From NCBI GenBank assembly GCA_028699365.1, contig JAQVUQ010000117.1, positions 1 through 7,865 of the forward strand: DNA of 7,865 bases, written 5' to 3'. The DNA comes from a bacterium (GTDB lineage Bacteria > UBP13 > UBA5359). The position numbers and the translations under genes were made by a program. Below are positions 5,548-7,865 of this stretch, one piece after another; the stretch's first letter is position 1, and the number at the start of each line of letters is the position of its first letter. The notes beneath the pieces are model-generated. The model was not told where the DNA came from. It was given only the letters and a program-made list of their open reading frames with translations, and did no database searches.

Positions 5548-7865
5548 TTATATAAACAGATTCACCCCGCCGGCTTCGGCCTTGTCCAGGTACGTGGCCA
5601 CGCCGCCCTCATCGACGCCGTCTATCAGTTCCTCCCGCTTGATACCCATGAGATCCATGGACATGGTGCAGGCCACCAGGCGCACACCGGAACGACGGGC
5701 CGACTCGATGAATTCCTCCAGGGAAGAAACATTCTTCTTGCGCATGATGCCCTTGATCATGGCCAGCCCCATGCCGCCCATGTGCATGTTGGAAAGCTTG
5801 AGCTTGCCGGCGCCGCGAGGCATCATCCAACCCATCATTCTCTCGATGACGTTCTTATGCACCTTGACCGGCTGCTGCCGGCGCAGGATATTGAGGCCCC
5901 AGAAGGTGAAGAACATGGTGACATCGCTGCCCATAGCCGCAGCTCCGTTGGCAATGACGAAGGCCGCCACCGCCTTGTCGAACTCGCCGCTGAAAACAAC
6001 AATCGTTTTATTTTTGCTCAAAGTGACCGGTCCTCCCTTTTGCACACCCACAGCGCCTTTGACTACAACGGCCCGGTAACGGTTATCCTCCGGCACCACC
6101 TCTACCAGCGTATTGCCGGTACTGCGGCACCACGGGCCTATATCCGCGGCAAAGCCGGGATCCGTGCTGAGCACCGTCACGGTCTCGCCCTCTGTGGCGC
6201 TTTTCATCTCCTCCGACAGACGCATGATCGGTCCCGGGCACTGCAATCCGCAGGCATCGATCACCCTGGCCGCAGGCTGATTCCCGGAAGCGATATCCTT
6301 CTTTACGGCACAGGCTGAGCCAGTATCATCGCACATTTCCCGGGGATGTTCAGAGACAGGGCCGCCTGATCCTCCGAACATGGTAAACGTCTTGTAGCCG
6401 CCGGTAAGATTACGGCACTTGAACCCCTTCTGAGACAGGATACGGCAGGCCAGATAGCCCCGCAGGCCCACCTGACAGAAGACCAGTATCTCCTTATCCT
6501 GCGGCAGTTCCGCCAGCCTGTCCCGCAGCTCCGGCAGAGGTATGTTCAGGGCACCGGGAATGGTCCCGGCCGCCGTTTCCTCCCGGTTGCGGACATCCAG
6601 CAGCAACTGATCCTCGCGGGGATTTATTATCTCCTCATAGTGACAGAGCCCGGCATCGCCGCGCAGATGGTTGCCGGCCACAAAGCCGGCGTAGTTCACC
6701 GGATCTTTGGCGGAACCGTAAGGCGGCGCATACGACAGTTCCAGATCCTCCAGATCATAGACACTAAGCCCCGCCCGGATGGCTACGGCCAGAACATCTA
6801 TGCGCTTGTCCACGCCCTCTGCTCCCACAGCCTGCGCCCCCAGTATCCTGCCGCCAGCAGGATCGAAAAGGAGTTTGAGGCTGATTGGAGAGGCATCAGG
6901 ATAATAGCCGGCATGATTGGCCGGATGGATATATATCTTCTGATAGGATTTTTTCAGGCGCCTCAGCGTTTTCTCGTTCAGACCGGTCATGCCCACCGCC
7001 AGATCGAAAACCTTGCATATGCCCGTGCCCTGTGTCCGGCTGTAGACGGAATCCCTTCCCAGAGCGTTGTCGGCAGCTATCCGTCCCTGCCTGTTGGCAG
7101 GACCGGCCAGAGGTATGAGAGTGGGGAACTCCCCGACGAAGTCACGGACTTCAACAGCATCGCCGACAGCCAGGATATCGGGATCACTGGTCCGCATATG
7201 ATCGTCTACCGCTATGCCGCCCCTCTCACCGATATCCAGGCCGGCCCGTGCCGCCAATCCGGTCTCCGGCCTGACTCCCGCAGCCATGATCACCAGTCCG
7301 CAATCCAGGCTCTCCCCGGTGCTCAAACGGGCACTCAGAACTTTTCCCTCGTCCTGCAGAGACGTCAGAGAAGTCTCCAGGCGCAAGTCCACCCCGTGCA
7401 GCCGCAACTGCTGATGCAGGGGGGAAGCCATCTCGGGGTCCACCGGCGCCATCACCTGTGCGGACAGCTCCAGCAGCGTCACTTCCACCCCTCTGGCAAC
7501 CAGAGCTTCGGCCATCTCCAGCCCGATATAGCCGCCTCCGACTACCAGTGCCCGGGACGGCTTCTCATCATCCAGCAACCGGATGATATCGTCCATATCC
7601 GCCAGAGAGCGCAGAGTACGCACCCTGCGGTCGTCGGCGCCGGGAACAGACAGGCGAATGGGCTCGGCCCCGGGGCTCAGAATAAGTTTATCGTAATGTA
7701 TGGCCTGCTCAACGCCGTCCGGCAGGTTCTTTACGGTAACTTCCTTGCGCGCGCGATCTATGGCCAGAGCCTCCGTCCTGGTGCGGACATCGATGCGCAG
7801 GTTGTCGTAAAGCAGCTTTGGCGTCTGCACCAGCAGGCGCTCCCTGTCCCGGATAACACCGCCGA
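5548..7865 (-). CDS. CoA-disulfide-reductase-like flavoprotein fused to rhodanese, TusA and DsrE-like domains (N-terminus outside window)
   Basis: This is a multidomain sulfur-handling protein: an FAD/NAD(P)H oxidoreductase probably acting on disulfide, polysulfide or persulfide substrates, fused to three sulfur-transfer modules. Numbering visible residues from codon 7863-7861 (771 aa): GGVIRDRERLLVQTP at the edge, typical of CoA-disulfide reductases just after the catalytic Cys region; NAD motif VVGGGYIGLEMAEAL (about 107-121); FAD motif ILAVGDAVE (about 230); dimerisation domain with SYAPPYGSAKDPVN (about 377-390); rhodanese with Cys463 in FCQVGLRGY; TusA motif CGLQCPGPIM (538-547); and a C-terminal DsrE-like domain (about 618-771) with FFTFWGLNILRR and Cys732 in VACTMSMDLMG. 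GTG 7830 is internal, since the frame stays open and homologous to the edge. The FAD GxGxxG and redox Cys are outside. It is probably cytoplasmic. The native substrate is unknown. Confidence 0.93.
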   Translation of the reverse strand, partial: GGVIRDRERLLVQTPKLLYDNLRIDVRTRTEALAIDRARKEVTVKNLPDGVEQAIHYDKLILSPGAEPIRLSVPGADDRRVRTLRSLADMDDIIRLLDDEKPSRALVVGGGYIGLEMAEALVARGVEVTLLELSAQVMAPVDPEMASPLHQQLRLHGVDLRLETSLTSLQDEGKVLSARLSTGESLDCGLVIMAAGVRPETGLAARAGLDIGERGGIAVDDHMRTSDPDILAVGDAVEVRDFVGEFPTLIPLAGPANRQGRIAADNALGRDSVYSRTQGTGICKVFDLAVGMTGLNEKTLRRLKKSYQKIYIHPANHAGYYPDASPISLKLLFDPAGGRILGAQAVGAEGVDKRIDVLAVAIRAGLSVYDLEDLELSYAPPYGSAKDPVNYAGFVAGNHLRGDAGLCHYEEIINPREDQLLLDVRNREETAAGTIPGALNIPLPELRDRLAELPQDKEILVFCQVGLRGYLACRILSQKGFKCRNLTGGYKTFTMFGGSGGPVSEHPREMCDDTGSACAVKKDIASGNQPAARVIDACGLQCPGPIMRLSEEMKSATEGETVTVLSTDPGFAADIGPWCRSTGNTLVEVVPEDNRYRAVVVKGAVGVQKGGPVTLSKNKTIVVFSGEFDKAVAAFVIANGAAAMGSDVTMFFTFWGLNILRRQQPVKVHKNVIERMMGWMMPRGAGKLKLSNMHMGGMGLAMIKGIMRKKNVSSLEEFIESARRSGVRLVACTMSMDLMGIKREELIDGVDEGGVATYLDKAEAGGVNLFI

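Noticed and set aside
5546-5557. 12-bp perfect palindrome GTTTATATAAAC as an operator
   Set aside because: It covers the stop codon and last codons of the flavoprotein gene and is made of simple AT-rich sequence, so chance is a sufficient explanation.
5582-6318. Overlapping plus-strand open frames opposite the DsrE and TusA domains
   Set aside because: They mirror the minus-strand coding sequence and have no convincing ribosome-binding site or domain.
7828-7830. GTG as the start of the flavoprotein fusion
   Set aside because: The reading frame continues to the window edge with GGVIRDRERLL, which is conserved CoA-disulfide-reductase sequence. The true start and the FAD-binding N-terminus are therefore outside.

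Overview
All genes in this window read on the minus strand. GC-rich codons, strong AAAGGAGG-type Shine-Dalgarno sites, a TTG start, a TPP riboswitch joined to an intrinsic terminator, and oxygen-sensitive radical-SAM enzymes together suggest an anaerobic Gram-positive bacterium, most likely a Clostridia/Peptococcaceae-like Firmicute. That placement is inference; no rRNA or other marker gene is present.

Layout in the direction of transcription, from high to low coordinates. (1) 7865-5548: the C-terminal 772 codons of a large fusion protein, running a CoA-disulfide-reductase-type flavoprotein, a rhodanese, a TusA/SirA domain and a DsrE-like domain. Its N-terminus lies outside the window. (2) 5547-5375: an intergenic region with a perfect 27-bp inverted repeat, a tandem 10-mer and a probable promoter. 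(3) 5374-3860: a soluble histidine kinase with two PAS-like sensor regions and no response regulator nearby. (4) 3823-3633: a near-consensus sigma-70/sigma-A promoter, a TPP riboswitch aptamer and an intrinsic terminator. (5) 3595-1: a thiamine-thiazole operon in the order tenI/thiE-like, radical SAM tyrosine lyase, thiS, thiG, thiC. thiC runs off the left edge.

The operon makes thiamine precursors under feedback control by thiamine pyrophosphate. The radical-SAM enzyme should cleave tyrosine to dehydroglycine, ThiS carries sulfur, and ThiG joins these with deoxyxylulose 5-phosphate to build the thiazole. The first gene looks more like the thiazole tautomerase TenI than thiamine phosphate synthase. 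ThiC makes the pyrimidine. thiF and thiD are not seen here.

Three points deserve most attention. The 'ThiH' of this operon has the signatures of HydG, the [FeFe]-hydrogenase maturase, including an intact C-terminal Cx2Cx22C cluster motif. The ThiE-like protein lacks the Asp residues expected of a true ThiE. The riboswitch has a visible competing-helix design, in which one strand can pair either with the aptamer P1 partner or with the terminator arm. I see no defence system, CRISPR array, tRNA or rRNA. Apart from the intergenic inverted repeat, the window is a metabolic region and not an accessory island.
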